From NCBI RefSeq assembly GCF_025420585.1, contig NZ_JAOEGB010000005.1:186001-250000 (forward strand): a stretch of 64,000 nt of DNA, in the 5' to 3' direction. Both the position numbers and the translations under genes were made by a program. Source of the stretch: Planotetraspora sp. A-T 1434 (GTDB lineage Bacteria > Actinomycetota > Actinomycetes > Streptosporangiales > Streptosporangiaceae). Numbering within the stretch: position 1 is the stretch's first letter; every line of letters begins with the position of its first letter. Positions 42,735 through 50,422 of this stretch are shown here, piece by piece. The notes beneath the pieces are model-generated. The model made no database searches. It had not been told where the DNA came from and saw nothing but the letters and a program-made list of their open reading frames with translations.

Positions 42735-42885
42735 GGAGGTCGGCTGCTCGGGACGCGGGCCGCCAGCTCATCCGCGGCGGCTGGCCCGACGGTGCGGCGG
42801 CGTCGCCGACCGCCTAGATGACGTAGTCGTAGTCCAGCGCGCGGCCCGACGCCAGGCGCACTGTGCGGGCGGTGTCGACGAGGCG
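42735..42885 (-). pseudogene. FAD-dependent oxidoreductase (NDH-2-like) fragment
   Basis: The minus strand reads VDTARTVRLASGRALDYDYV, then a stop where Tyr is expected, then AVGDAAAPSGQPPRMSW. The first part is the strand before the second dinucleotide site and the second resembles the FAD-binding GDAAA motif, so a large internal deletion has joined them. It lies just upstream of the sigma fragment, as oxidoreductase genes often do beside ECF41 genes. Confidence 0.55.
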
Positions 42886-42944
42886 CGCCCCGCCTGGATG
42901 CCGGTTAGATGGAGGCTCGTTTCACAGCGTCAGTGGGGAGCCGT

Positions 42945-43820
42945 ATGCCCGGGGTCGTGTCATCGGGTGCGGGCGCGGCCGCCGTACCTGCCGTGGTCCT
43001 GGCCGCGGCGCTCCTGCACGTCGTCTGGAACGGGCTCGCACACGGCATCAAGGACAAGCTGGCCGGCTTCACCTTGATCAACCTCGCCTACACCGGATGC
43101 GGCGCCGTGATGGTCTTGCTGATGCCCATGCCGGACCCGGCGGCGTGGCCGTACATCGCGGCGTCCGCCGTGTTGCAGGTCGTGTACCAGGTTCTGCTGC
43201 TGCGGGCCTACCAGCTCGGCGATTTCGGCCAGATGTACCCCATGGCCCGCGGCACGTCACCGCTGCTGGTGGCGGTGGTGTCCACGACCGTGCTCGGCCA
43301 GGCTCTGCCGGGCCGGGACGTCGCCGGGGTGGTGGTGATCTCGTGCGGCCTGGCCGGCCTGGCGCTGGCGGACGGGATACCCGGCCGGGCGCAACTGCCG
43401 GCGCTCGCGGCCGCCGTCGGGACCGGAATGATGATCGCCCTGTACACGGTCGTCGACGGCACGGGGGTGCGGCATTCGGGAACGGTCACCGGCTACATCG
43501 CGTGGCTCTTCCTCTGCCAGGGGCCCGTTCTGCCGTTGATCGCGTGGGCGCGGCGAGGCCGCTCCCTGATCGGGCAGCTGAGACCCGTATCCGGGCGCGG
43601 CCTGACCGGCGGCCTGCTGTCCGTGGTGGCGTACGGGCTCGTGGTCTGGGCCCAGGCCCGTGGGAACCTGGCGACCATCGCCGCCCTGCGCGAGACGAGC
43701 ATCGTCATGGCCGCGCTCATCGGCACGCTGATCTTCCGGGAAGGCTTCGGCTACCTGCGCGTTACGGCCAGCGCGACCGTTCTGGCGGGCATCGTCGTCC
43801 TGGAGCTCGCCCATCCCTGA
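42945..43820 (+). CDS. EamA-family (DMT) transporter
   Basis: A 291-residue membrane protein with ten predicted helices in two EamA repeats, e.g. VPAVVLAAALLHVVWNGLAH (helix 1) and LRETSIVMAALIGTLIFREG (the conserved stretch in the second half). It should export a small metabolite. The ATG at 42945 is preferred over 42909 because GGGGAG lies just before it. It stands alone, next to decayed sequence. Confidence 0.9.
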   Translation: MPGVVSSGAGAAAVPAVVLAAALLHVVWNGLAHGIKDKLAGFTLINLAYTGCGAVMVLLMPMPDPAAWPYIAASAVLQVVYQVLLLRAYQLGDFGQMYPMARGTSPLLVAVVSTTVLGQALPGRDVAGVVVISCGLAGLALADGIPGRAQLPALAAAVGTGMMIALYTVVDGTGVRHSGTVTGYIAWLFLCQGPVLPLIAWARRGRSLIGQLRPVSGRGLTGGLLSVVAYGLVVWAQARGNLATIAALRETSIVMAALIGTLIFREGFGYLRVTASATVLAGIVVLELAHP

Positions 43821-43851
43821 GGGGTATCGGCGGGCGGGATGTCGGGTGGCG

Positions 43852-44706
43852 TCAGTTCGCGAGGGCGGAGAGCTTCGACGCCAGCCATGGGCGGATGACG
43901 GGGAGGACCTGGTTCGCCTGCATCGCCCGCATGTGATCGAGACCGTCGAGGACGCGCACATCCCAGCCGAGGTCCTCGATGTCGTTGCGGTGCTCCAGGA
44001 TCGGTCCGGCGATGTCCACTTGCGTGTTCCCCCACCTGGGGCCGTAGTCGATCCTGTCGGCTGATCCGGCGAAGCACAACCTGGGGGAGGTGATGCGGCT
44101 CTGGGCGGCCCGGTCGTCGAAGTGCTGAAGTGCCTGGTAGAGCGTGACGAACTGGCGGGTCTGGTCCTGCGACATGGACACGGGCGCGTTGTCCCAATCG
44201 CCCGCCTCCACTGGCTCAGCGGATGAGGGGTTCCGCGCCTCGGCGGACATCTGGTGCGTTGCGGTCGTGACGCTGAGCATCGCGGCGTACGGCCCGCCGA
44301 CGGGTGGGAAACCGCCCATAGCGAGCGCTGTGAGGCGATCCGTGCGGATGGCGAGCTGCATGCCGATCATGGCCAGCCAGGAGTATCCGTAGTAGGCGAA
44401 GTGGTCGGCGCCGGCCGCGTCGGCTACGGCGAGCAGGTCACGGGCGACCGTCTCCGGAGTGAGCGTGTCGGCCTTCGGCGCGGCCAGGACGTGTCCCTCG
44501 TAGTCGAAGGCGACGACTCTGAACCTGTCACTCAGTCCGGCCACGAGGGAATGGCCGAGTGAGGGGTCGGCGCCCCATTTGCGCATTTCCTCGGCCTGAG
44601 GGCCGTCGTCGCCAGGCTTGGGGTTCACCGGAAGCAGAACGACTGGTCCCGCTCCGCGGATCTCGATCTCGATCACGCCTCCGTCGTGAAGCGTCGCGGC
44701 TGGCAT
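43852..44706 (-). CDS. Alpha/beta hydrolase
   Basis: A 284-residue alpha/beta-hydrolase. FAYYGYSWLAMIGMQLA is the nucleophile elbow with Ser in G-Y-S-W-L, so the last Gly of GxSxG is Leu; the acid region is RLCFAGSADRIDYG and the His is in LDGLDHMRAMQ. A strong GGGAGG precedes the ATG. The divergent gene that should share its operator (44783-44797) is missing. Confidence 0.85.
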   Translation of the reverse strand: MPAATLHDGGVIEIEIRGAGPVVLLPVNPKPGDDGPQAEEMRKWGADPSLGHSLVAGLSDRFRVVAFDYEGHVLAAPKADTLTPETVARDLLAVADAAGADHFAYYGYSWLAMIGMQLAIRTDRLTALAMGGFPPVGGPYAAMLSVTTATHQMSAEARNPSSAEPVEAGDWDNAPVSMSQDQTRQFVTLYQALQHFDDRAAQSRITSPRLCFAGSADRIDYGPRWGNTQVDIAGPILEHRNDIEDLGWDVRVLDGLDHMRAMQANQVLPVIRPWLASKLSALAN

Positions 44707-44782
44707 CGATGTCCTCCCAAGGGCTGCGGCCGATCTCGGCCCACATCTCTGTACGGCGTAAGCTATCCCCGCCCGAACAATA

Positions 44783-44797
44783 CCTTATACCGTAAGG
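44783..44797. promoter_or_regulatory. Operator-like dyad without its regulator gene
   Basis: CCTTA-TACCG-TAAGG, perfect 5-base arms. It overlaps an AGGAG site followed by ATG at 44804 and a stop after six codons (MTARAF), as if a gene starting here has been removed. It lies about 80 bp upstream of the divergent hydrolase. Confidence 0.45.
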
Positions 44798-44879
44798 AGT
44801 TCTATGACGGCTCGTGCCTTCTAGGGGCGGCCGGAATACGGCAGAAAGACACCGCGCAGTCTGACTGTCGATCGCTAGG

Positions 44880-44954
44880 GTGATCGGAGTGGAGATCGTC
44901 TGCCGGGACGGGTCGGGTGCCTACGGCGAGGCGGTACGGAGGGCGCGTCGCTGA
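44880..44954 (+). mobile_element. ISL3-family transposase remnant
   Basis: VEIVCRDGSGAYGEAVRRA, ending in a stop at 44954, matches the conserved catalytic-Asp region of ISL3 transposases (V-x-V-C-R-D-x-S-G-x-Y). Only about 20 codons survive. The rest of the 44707-45111 gap holds the dyad at 44783 and no other gene. Confidence 0.55.
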
Positions 44955-45111
44955 ACTCCTGATCGCCGTTGTTGATCAACGCTCAGTGACTCGTTCGGCA
45001 GGTTGGCAAGTTGGTGAAATAGCGATCAAGCGACGTCCCGCGCAGTGACACGCTACCCAGGCCACAGCCACGGTGCGGGGACGGTGGGTGACAGCCGGAA
45101 AGGCAGTGTCA

Positions 45112-45348
45112 ATGTCCAGCGCGCAGTTGTACGACACCATCGGAGCCACCTACACCGTGACACGGCGCACTGAACCGCGCATCGCTGCGCGGATTTGGGC
45201 TGCGCTCGGCGATGCCCGGACCATACTGAACGTCGGGGCGGGCACCGGGTCGTACGAGCCCCCCGACCGCCACGTCCTCGCGGTGGAACCGTCGGCGCTC
45301 ATGCGTTCGCAGCGTCTTCCGGACGCGGCGCCGTGCCTGTTGATCTAA
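45112..45348 (+). pseudogene. Truncated SAM-dependent methyltransferase
   Basis: 78 residues matching the N-terminus of a class I methyltransferase: LYDTIGATYTVTRRTEPRIA, ILNVGAGTGSYEPPDRHVLA (motif I) and VEPSALMRSQR (motif post-I). The stop comes directly after, where ~170 more residues are expected. It is probably cut by the same events that left the repeats at 45405-45476. Confidence 0.7.
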
Positions 45349-45404
45349 GTTCCGCAGCTCCGCGGGAGGTCGCGTACGCGGGGTCGATCTCGTCGCGGAT
45401 GGGT

Positions 45405-45476
45405 GAACTCCGGCGTGATCATGCACGATTCCTGGACATGGTGGTTGACCTGCCGGAACTCCGGCCGTGATCATGC
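45405..45476. repeat. Pair of 20-21 bp direct repeats
   Basis: GAACTCCGGC-GTGATCATGC at 45405-45424 and GAACTCCGGCCGTGATCATGC (one extra C) at 45456-45476, 51 bp apart. They lie directly after the truncated methyltransferase and may mark an excised or inserted element; no transposase is present. Confidence 0.7.
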
Positions 45477-45506
45477 GGAGGTCCGCCATCTTTACTGGCC
45501 TGAGGC

Positions 45507-46274
45507 TCACCTCGCGGTGCGGTAGTGGTAACCGCATATCTCGGTGAAGCCCATCCGCTGGTACAGCCGGAGAGCCGGGATGTTGTCGCGCTCCACCTGC
45601 AGATACATGCGGCCGGCTTGGTGTGCGCCGGCCCAGCCGGCAAGCGCGGCGAGCACGTCGCGGGCCGCGCCTTTGCCCCGCGCCTCGGGAAGCGTGGCCA
45701 TGCCGAAGACTCCCGCCCACCCGGTGTCGGCGACGGCGCGGCCCACCGCGAGGACGTCATCCCCGATCACCGCGCAGGCGTAGGCGGACGGCTGCTCCAC
45801 GCGGCCGAGCAGGTCCCACTCGGAACGTGAGTCGCCCCCGTGCACGGCGTGCCAGGTTTCGAACCATGCGCGTGTCGGGCGGTCGTCCAACCGAACCCGC
45901 GGTGAGCCGGCCGGCGACTGTTCCAGGACCCGCGCGATCGGCACCACCTGCAACGACACCAAGCTCTGACGGCGGTAGCCACGCTCTTGCAGGACTGTGT
46001 CGAGCCCTTCCGGACACGCTCCGGGGCTGATCTGAAACCGCGGGGCCGCGCCGTGACCGGCATAGAACTCCTCCGCCCCAACGACCCTGGACAGCAGTTC
46101 GCCCCTGGCATTGCCGTGTGGCAGCACCGTTCCCACCCACCAGGCACAGCCGGGGGCATGGCGCAGCCACCACCCGTCGACATCCTTGATGTGCTCGGCC
46201 GGAAGAGCCCGGGCCGCCCTCTCCTGTAGGCCCCTCACCGTTTCCGAGCCGCTCATGGCGGACAGCGTCGACAC
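45507..46274 (-). CDS. GNAT-family N-acetyltransferase
   Basis: A 255-residue protein with a variable N-terminal half and a C-terminal GNAT fold: VFGMATLPEARGKGAARDVL holds the acetyl-CoA loop (R-G-K-G-A-A) and MYLQVERDNIPALRLYQRMG then FTEICGYHYR is motif B. The start GTG 46274 has GAGAGG five bases upstream; ATG 46256 is the alternative. It lies 112 bp from the PBP gene. Substrate unknown. Confidence 0.88.
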   Translation of the reverse strand: MSTLSAMSGSETVRGLQERAARALPAEHIKDVDGWWLRHAPGCAWWVGTVLPHGNARGELLSRVVGAEEFYAGHGAAPRFQISPGACPEGLDTVLQERGYRRQSLVSLQVVPIARVLEQSPAGSPRVRLDDRPTRAWFETWHAVHGGDSRSEWDLLGRVEQPSAYACAVIGDDVLAVGRAVADTGWAGVFGMATLPEARGKGAARDVLAALAGWAGAHQAGRMYLQVERDNIPALRLYQRMGFTEICGYHYRTAR

Positions 46275-46339
46275 GCGGACCTCTCTTCATAACCGGTGGC
46301 GTCGGCGCAACCTGCGACGGCGAGGCGTCACGGCCGCCC

Positions 46340-46391
46340 GGCCGAGGTCAGCGGCCGAGGTCAGCGGCCGAGGTCAGCGGCCGAGGTCAGC
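46340..46391. repeat. Four 13-bp tandem repeats over the PBP gene end
   Basis: GGCCGAGGTCAGC occurs four times without a gap (46340, 46353, 46366, 46379). The minus-strand stop codon of the PBP gene lies in the last copy, so each copy repeats that stop. Confidence 0.9.
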
Positions 46392-48018
46392 TGAGGGACT
46401 TGAGGAAGTGAGCGGCGACGGGGGCGGCGACCTCGCCGCCCATGCCCCCGGCCTCCACCACGACCGCGAACGCGAGGTCACCGCGGAAGCCGATGAACCA
46501 GGCGTGGGTCTCGATCTTACTGTTGCTCACGAACTCGGCCGTCCCGGTCTTGCCGGCGGTCCCGGAGGGCAGCCCGGCGGCGTGGGCGGTGCCCTTGGTG
46601 ACGACGGCCCTCATCATCTGGCGCAGCGGTTCGGCGACGCCGCTGGGCAGTTCCTTGGGGGAGGCATTCTGCTTGAGGTCGGGCACCAGCGTGGGGGGCC
46701 GCCAGCTTCCGTCGGCCACGGCCGCGGCCACCGTCGCCATCACGAGCGGGCTGGCGAGGATCCTGGCCTGGCCGAACGCCTCGGAGGCGAGTTCGGCGTC
46801 GCTGGTGGCCTTCGGCATGCTGCCCTTGGCCGCCGAAACCCCGATGTTCAGGGGCTGGTTGAAGCCGAAGCCGGTGGCCAGGTCGTAGAGCTTCCGCGCG
46901 CCGAGCTTGGACGCGGCCAGCGGGGCGAAGGTCGTGTTGCACGAGTGGGCGTAGGAGTCGAGGAACGTCAGCGAGCCGAACGACTCGTGGTCGGAGTTGC
47001 GGATGTCCAGTCCGCCGACGTTCGCCTTCGCGGGGCAGGAGACCTTGTCAGAGGGGGAGAGCCCTTCTGCGAGCAATCCGGCAGCGGTGATCGTCTTGAA
47101 GGTGGAGCCCGGCGGATACTGGCCCGCCAGCGCCCGGTTGAAGCCGCCCTGGTTGTTCGCGACGGCGAGGATCTCGCCCGAGGAGGGCCGGATGGCGACC
47201 AGAGAGGCGATCTTCTTCAGGTCGCGCACCGCGTCGGCGGCCGCCCGCTGCACCCGCAGGTCCAGGCTGGTCCGCACATCCTTGCCGGGGGAGCCCTCGA
47301 TGGTGTGCAGGGTCTTCTTCTCGGAGCCGACGACCTGGATCTCGGTGGTGGGGGTGCCGGCGAGCTGCTTCTGGAAGGTCTGCTGGAGGCCCTCACCCGC
47401 GCCCACGGTGTCGCCGACGTGGTAGGCGGCCCCGAGCCTCTTGACGTCCTTCGCGGTGGCCTTGTCGAGGTAGCCGACGAGCTGCTGCACCGAGCCGCCC
47501 ACGTCCCCGCCGTCGATGCGGTCGCCGTTCGCGTCCGTGATCGCGGCACGCTGCGGCCAGCTGGTCTTGAGGGCCAGGTGCTCGGCGCCGGTCAGCGCGG
47601 GGTGGACGGCCTGGGGCGACCAGTCGACCTTCCAGTAGTGGTCCTTGACCATGAGCTTCAGCTCGCCCTGGTAGGTCCAGTCGCCGACGTTCTTGAGCGT
47701 GGCGGTGGCGGAGTAGGCCGCGGTGGCCCGGTCGTTCACCGGCGCGCTCACACGCAGGCCGCTCACGGCGACCCCGGTGGCCCCGAGGTTCTTGGTCAGC
47801 TCGGCGTACGCGGCGTCGAAACCGGGGGACGGCGTCGCGAGCTCGGCCTTCATGGCCGCGAGGTCGCCGCGCGTCCAGGCCGCGGTGAACCGCTGAGCGG
47901 TCTCCTGCGGCGTGCCGCGCGTGTGCAGCACGTAGTAAGCGCCTCCGGCGGCGGCCCCCACCACCAGCACGGCGACGGCCGACGTGACCGCGACTGTTCG
48001 TCCTCGAGGCACGCGCAC
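46387..48018 (-). CDS. Penicillin-binding protein, transpeptidase with NTF2-like N-terminal domain
   Basis: A 543-residue class B PBP: one N-terminal membrane helix (about 10-30), an NTF2-like domain (TPQETAQRFTAAWTRGDLAA, 36-145), a dimerisation/linker domain, and the transpeptidase with STFK (305-308), SCN (359-361) and KTGT (490-493). All three active-site motifs are intact. It should cross-link peptidoglycan outside the membrane. PBPs with this domain order resemble MecA-type PBP2a, which may have low beta-lactam affinity (inference). Confidence 0.93.
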   Translation of the reverse strand: MRVPRGRTVAVTSAVAVLVVGAAAGGAYYVLHTRGTPQETAQRFTAAWTRGDLAAMKAELATPSPGFDAAYAELTKNLGATGVAVSGLRVSAPVNDRATAAYSATATLKNVGDWTYQGELKLMVKDHYWKVDWSPQAVHPALTGAEHLALKTSWPQRAAITDANGDRIDGGDVGGSVQQLVGYLDKATAKDVKRLGAAYHVGDTVGAGEGLQQTFQKQLAGTPTTEIQVVGSEKKTLHTIEGSPGKDVRTSLDLRVQRAAADAVRDLKKIASLVAIRPSSGEILAVANNQGGFNRALAGQYPPGSTFKTITAAGLLAEGLSPSDKVSCPAKANVGGLDIRNSDHESFGSLTFLDSYAHSCNTTFAPLAASKLGARKLYDLATGFGFNQPLNIGVSAAKGSMPKATSDAELASEAFGQARILASPLVMATVAAAVADGSWRPPTLVPDLKQNASPKELPSGVAEPLRQMMRAVVTKGTAHAAGLPSGTAGKTGTAEFVSNSKIETHAWFIGFRGDLAFAVVVEAGGMGGEVAAPVAAHFLKSLS

Positions 48019-48139
48019 CCCCCGGTGTCCTTGTGTCGGCTCAGCGATCTCATGAGTCCGGCGTGACAGCCGGTATGAGAGCGTTGGACACCGCAGAGCC
48101 TAGCGCGGGTGAATCGTCACCCCCACCCGGTGAAGACGG

Positions 48140-48790
48140 TCACGCGGCGCCCTTGACGCTGGCGGCGTATTTCGGGACGTAGTCCTGCCCGGACAGGCCG
48201 CGGATGGCCTCCATCACCCGGTCGGTGACGTCGCGGCGGTCCCGGGCGCTGGCGGCGTCGCCGGTGAAGGTCATCGGAGCGCCGAGCCGTATGCCGATGC
48301 GGTGCAGCCGCGGCACCGATCTCCCCGGCGGCAGGACCTTCTCGGTGCCGAGCATCGCCACGGGGATCACCGGGGCCCCCGTGGTCAGGGTCAGCCACGC
48401 GACGCCGATCTTGCCGCGGTAGAGGCGGCCGTCGGGGGAGCGGGTCCCCTCCGGATAGATCCCGAACAGTTCGCCGGACTTCAGCACGTCGACGGCCGTG
48501 TCGAGCATGGCCTGCGCGGCGGAGGCGTTCTCCCGGTCGATCGGCATCGTGCCCATGCCACGCATCCACAGGGCGGTCAGCCGGTTGCCGGTGAAGTATT
48601 CGTTCTTGGCCACGAACCGCACCGGCCGGGGAAGCAACGCCGGGAGGACGAAGGAGTCGAGCACCGAAAGGTGGTTCGACGCGAGGATCGCCGGGCCGTG
48701 CGCCGGAACGTGCTCGCGGCCCTCGATTCTGGGCCGCCACAGCAGGTGCATCATGGGAACACTGACGATCTTGGCGGTGCGGTAAAGCAC
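48140..48790 (-). CDS. 1-acyl-sn-glycerol-3-phosphate acyltransferase family protein
   Basis: A 216-residue PlsC-like enzyme. The catalytic NH-x4-D is SNHLSVLDS (about 38-46), the glycerol-phosphate-binding EGTRS is in YPEGTRSPDGRLYRG, and PVIPVAMLG is block IV. It transfers a fatty acyl group to lysophosphatidate at the membrane. The GTG at 48790 is preferred, with GGAGGAG upstream; a longer frame to 48841 has no support. Confidence 0.9.
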   Translation of the reverse strand: MLYRTAKIVSVPMMHLLWRPRIEGREHVPAHGPAILASNHLSVLDSFVLPALLPRPVRFVAKNEYFTGNRLTALWMRGMGTMPIDRENASAAQAMLDTAVDVLKSGELFGIYPEGTRSPDGRLYRGKIGVAWLTLTTGAPVIPVAMLGTEKVLPPGRSVPRLHRIGIRLGAPMTFTGDAASARDRRDVTDRVMEAIRGLSGQDYVPKYAASVKGAA

Positions 48791-48973
48791 GGGCTCTCCT
48801 CCGAAGGGGCGTTGCAGCCCCACCCTAGGCCGCGCCGGCACCTGTCACGGTGCGCGGCTCGGGCAAGTCCGCATCTTCCCTTTTGTACGGCTTCGCCAAG
48901 CGCGGCACGCGTGAGAGAACGGGCATGATTCCGGGGCGTTGGAATAAGCACTCCCTGGAGTCCGTTAGGCTCA

Positions 48974-49130
48974 GTGTGACCGATGTGGTTTGTGTCCCCC
49001 GGGCCGCAATTACCGCCTTCACGGAATACCGTTCGGCTGGAGCCGTGTTGTGCATCTCGCCGAGGAGGCGACCGCCACATCGGTCCTAACGTGGGACGCC
49101 CCGCGAGACCCAGTGTCTCGCGGGGCGTTC
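48974..49130 (+). ncRNA. Candidate structured RNA with its own terminator
   Basis: GACCGATGTGG (48978-48988) pairs perfectly with CCACATCGGTC (49075-49085), closing an ~86-nt loop that contains local hairpins CGGC-tgga-GCCG (49035-49046) and TCGCC-gagga-GGCGA (near 49056-49070). A strong terminator follows at 49096-49128. A TAGGCT -10-like box (48966-48971) lies a few bases upstream; no good -35 is seen. No gene covers the 48791-49339 gap. A known Rfam family could not be assigned by eye. Confidence 0.5.
49096..49128 (+). terminator. Strong hairpin terminator
   Basis: ACGCCCCGCGAGAC and GTCTCGCGGGGCGT are perfect 14-base arms around a 5-nt loop, followed by TCGTCATT. It is a very stable hairpin, 10 bases after the closing stem of the RNA candidate. 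Confidence 0.8.
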
Positions 49131-49339
49131 GTCATTGTGGGGTCCTGTTCCAGCGTCGGCAGTGGGCGCGGTGGCGGCCGGGAAGGCCCTACATCGCCGG
49201 GCGCGGTGACCTGGTGATCCGCCAGGGGCCTTCCAGAGGCGATACATGCGGGCCGCTTCGCTGATCCCTTCCGGATGTCAACTGGGGCGTGTCAGACTTG
49301 GCGCGGCCTCGCGTCATCTCATTGGATGAGGAGCGATTC

Positions 49340-49699
49340 GTGACGAGAAGGATTACTGCCCTTGCCGTCGGCGCGCTGACCCTGCTGGTGAGCACCACCG
49401 TGACGGCCGCTGCGGTTCCGGAGACGCAGGCGTCCCGTGCGGGGACGTTCTACGGCACCTACCAGCGCAGGGACGGCTGCCCATATCTGCGGTCACCCCG
49501 CGGTTACCACTACTACCTGGTCGGTTACCGTGTCGGCGGCAACGGCGGCCTGTACAAGTCGGGCGGAGGCTTCATCGCGTACCCGGGGTGGCGGATCAAG
49601 GCGCGCGGCACCGTCCATCACTATTCCGGTGTGACCACCTTGTGCACCACGTGGGGTGCGAACTACCAGATCAAAGCGAAGTCGATATACGCCTACTGA
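49340..49699 (+). CDS. Small secreted protein
   Basis: A 119-residue protein with a clear signal peptide (RRITALAVGALTLLVSTTVT then AAAV) and a mature part of about 90 residues rich in Tyr and Gly (GTFYGTYQRRDGCPYL, YHYYLVGYRVGGNGGLYKSG) with two cysteines, possibly a disulfide. No family recognised. GTG 49340 follows GGAG by 7 bases. The gene's 3' end overlaps the stub of an ABC ATPase gene on the other strand. Confidence 0.7.
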   Translation: MTRRITALAVGALTLLVSTTVTAAAVPETQASRAGTFYGTYQRRDGCPYLRSPRGYHYYLVGYRVGGNGGLYKSGGGFIAYPGWRIKARGTVHHYSGVTTLCTTWGANYQIKAKSIYAY

Positions 49700-49761
49700 G
49701 GCCACGTCAGATCGCGCAGGACGTCGGTGGTGCCGTACCGCATGCGCAGCCCCGTCGTCAT
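49693..49761 (-). pseudogene. 5' stub of an ABC transporter ATPase gene
   Basis: A GAGGGG site and ATG begin MTTGLRMRYGTTDVLRDL, the usual first residues of a DrrA-type ATPase, but the frame stops after 22 codons, where the secreted-protein gene begins on the other strand. The Walker A region is missing. Confidence 0.55.
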
Positions 49762-49876
49762 CGGTTCACCCCTCGTCCGGGTCATTGAGGTCGTCCGGGC
49801 CTCCGGAGTTCGCGGCTCGCCCTCGCCGAGGGAGCTGCCGCTGTGTGAGCGATGCGGCATGAGAGAGAGGCGGACG

Positions 49877-50422
49877 ATGGTCATCAGGACGGAGCGGCTC
49901 CTGCTGAGACGGTGGCGGAGCAGCGACAGGGAGCCGTTCGCGGCGCTGAACGCCGACCCCGCGGTGATGGAGCACTTCCCGGCCCTGCTCTCGCGGGCCG
50001 AAAGCGACGCCTTCATCGAGCAGGCGGAGGCAAGGTTCGACGAGCGCGGATTCGGGCTGTGGGCGGTCGAGACGGCCGGGACGTTCATCGGGTTCACAGG
50101 CCTGTCGATCCCCCGGTTCACCGCGCACTTCACGCCCGCCGTGGAGATCGGCTGGCGGCTCGCCCGGTCCGCCTGGGGGTACGGCTATGCGAGCGAGGCC
50201 GCGAGAGCCGTACAGGACGACGGGTTCGGGAGGCTCGGTCTGTCGGAGATCGTGTCTTTCACGGCCACGGGCAACCTCCGCTCGCAGGCGGTGATGCGCC
50301 GCATCGGCATGACGCGTGACGCGGAGGGCGATTTCGAGCACCCGGTGCTGCCGGAAGGCAGCCCGCTGCGCCGCCATGTCCTCTACCGGATCAGCGCGGC
50401 CGAGCGGTCCCGGGCATCTTGA
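49877..50422 (+). CDS. GNAT acetyltransferase (RimJ/RimL type)
   Basis: A 181-residue acetyltransferase: TERLLLRRWRSSDREPFAAL at the start, VEIGWRLARSAWGYGYASEA (acetyl-CoA loop) at about 95-114 and EIVSFTATGNLRSQAVMRRI, GM as motif B. The ATG 49877 is used; the frame is open further upstream without homology. The 3' end overlaps the convergent integrase gene by 32 bp. Confidence 0.92.
   Translation: MVIRTERLLLRRWRSSDREPFAALNADPAVMEHFPALLSRAESDAFIEQAEARFDERGFGLWAVETAGTFIGFTGLSIPRFTAHFTPAVEIGWRLARSAWGYGYASEAARAVQDDGFGRLGLSEIVSFTATGNLRSQAVMRRIGMTRDAEGDFEHPVLPEGSPLRRHVLYRISAAERSRAS

Noticed and set aside
42863-43936. 357-codon frame on the plus strand overlapping the EamA gene
   Set aside because: It is a shadow of the EamA transporter, whose membrane helices are in the other frame.
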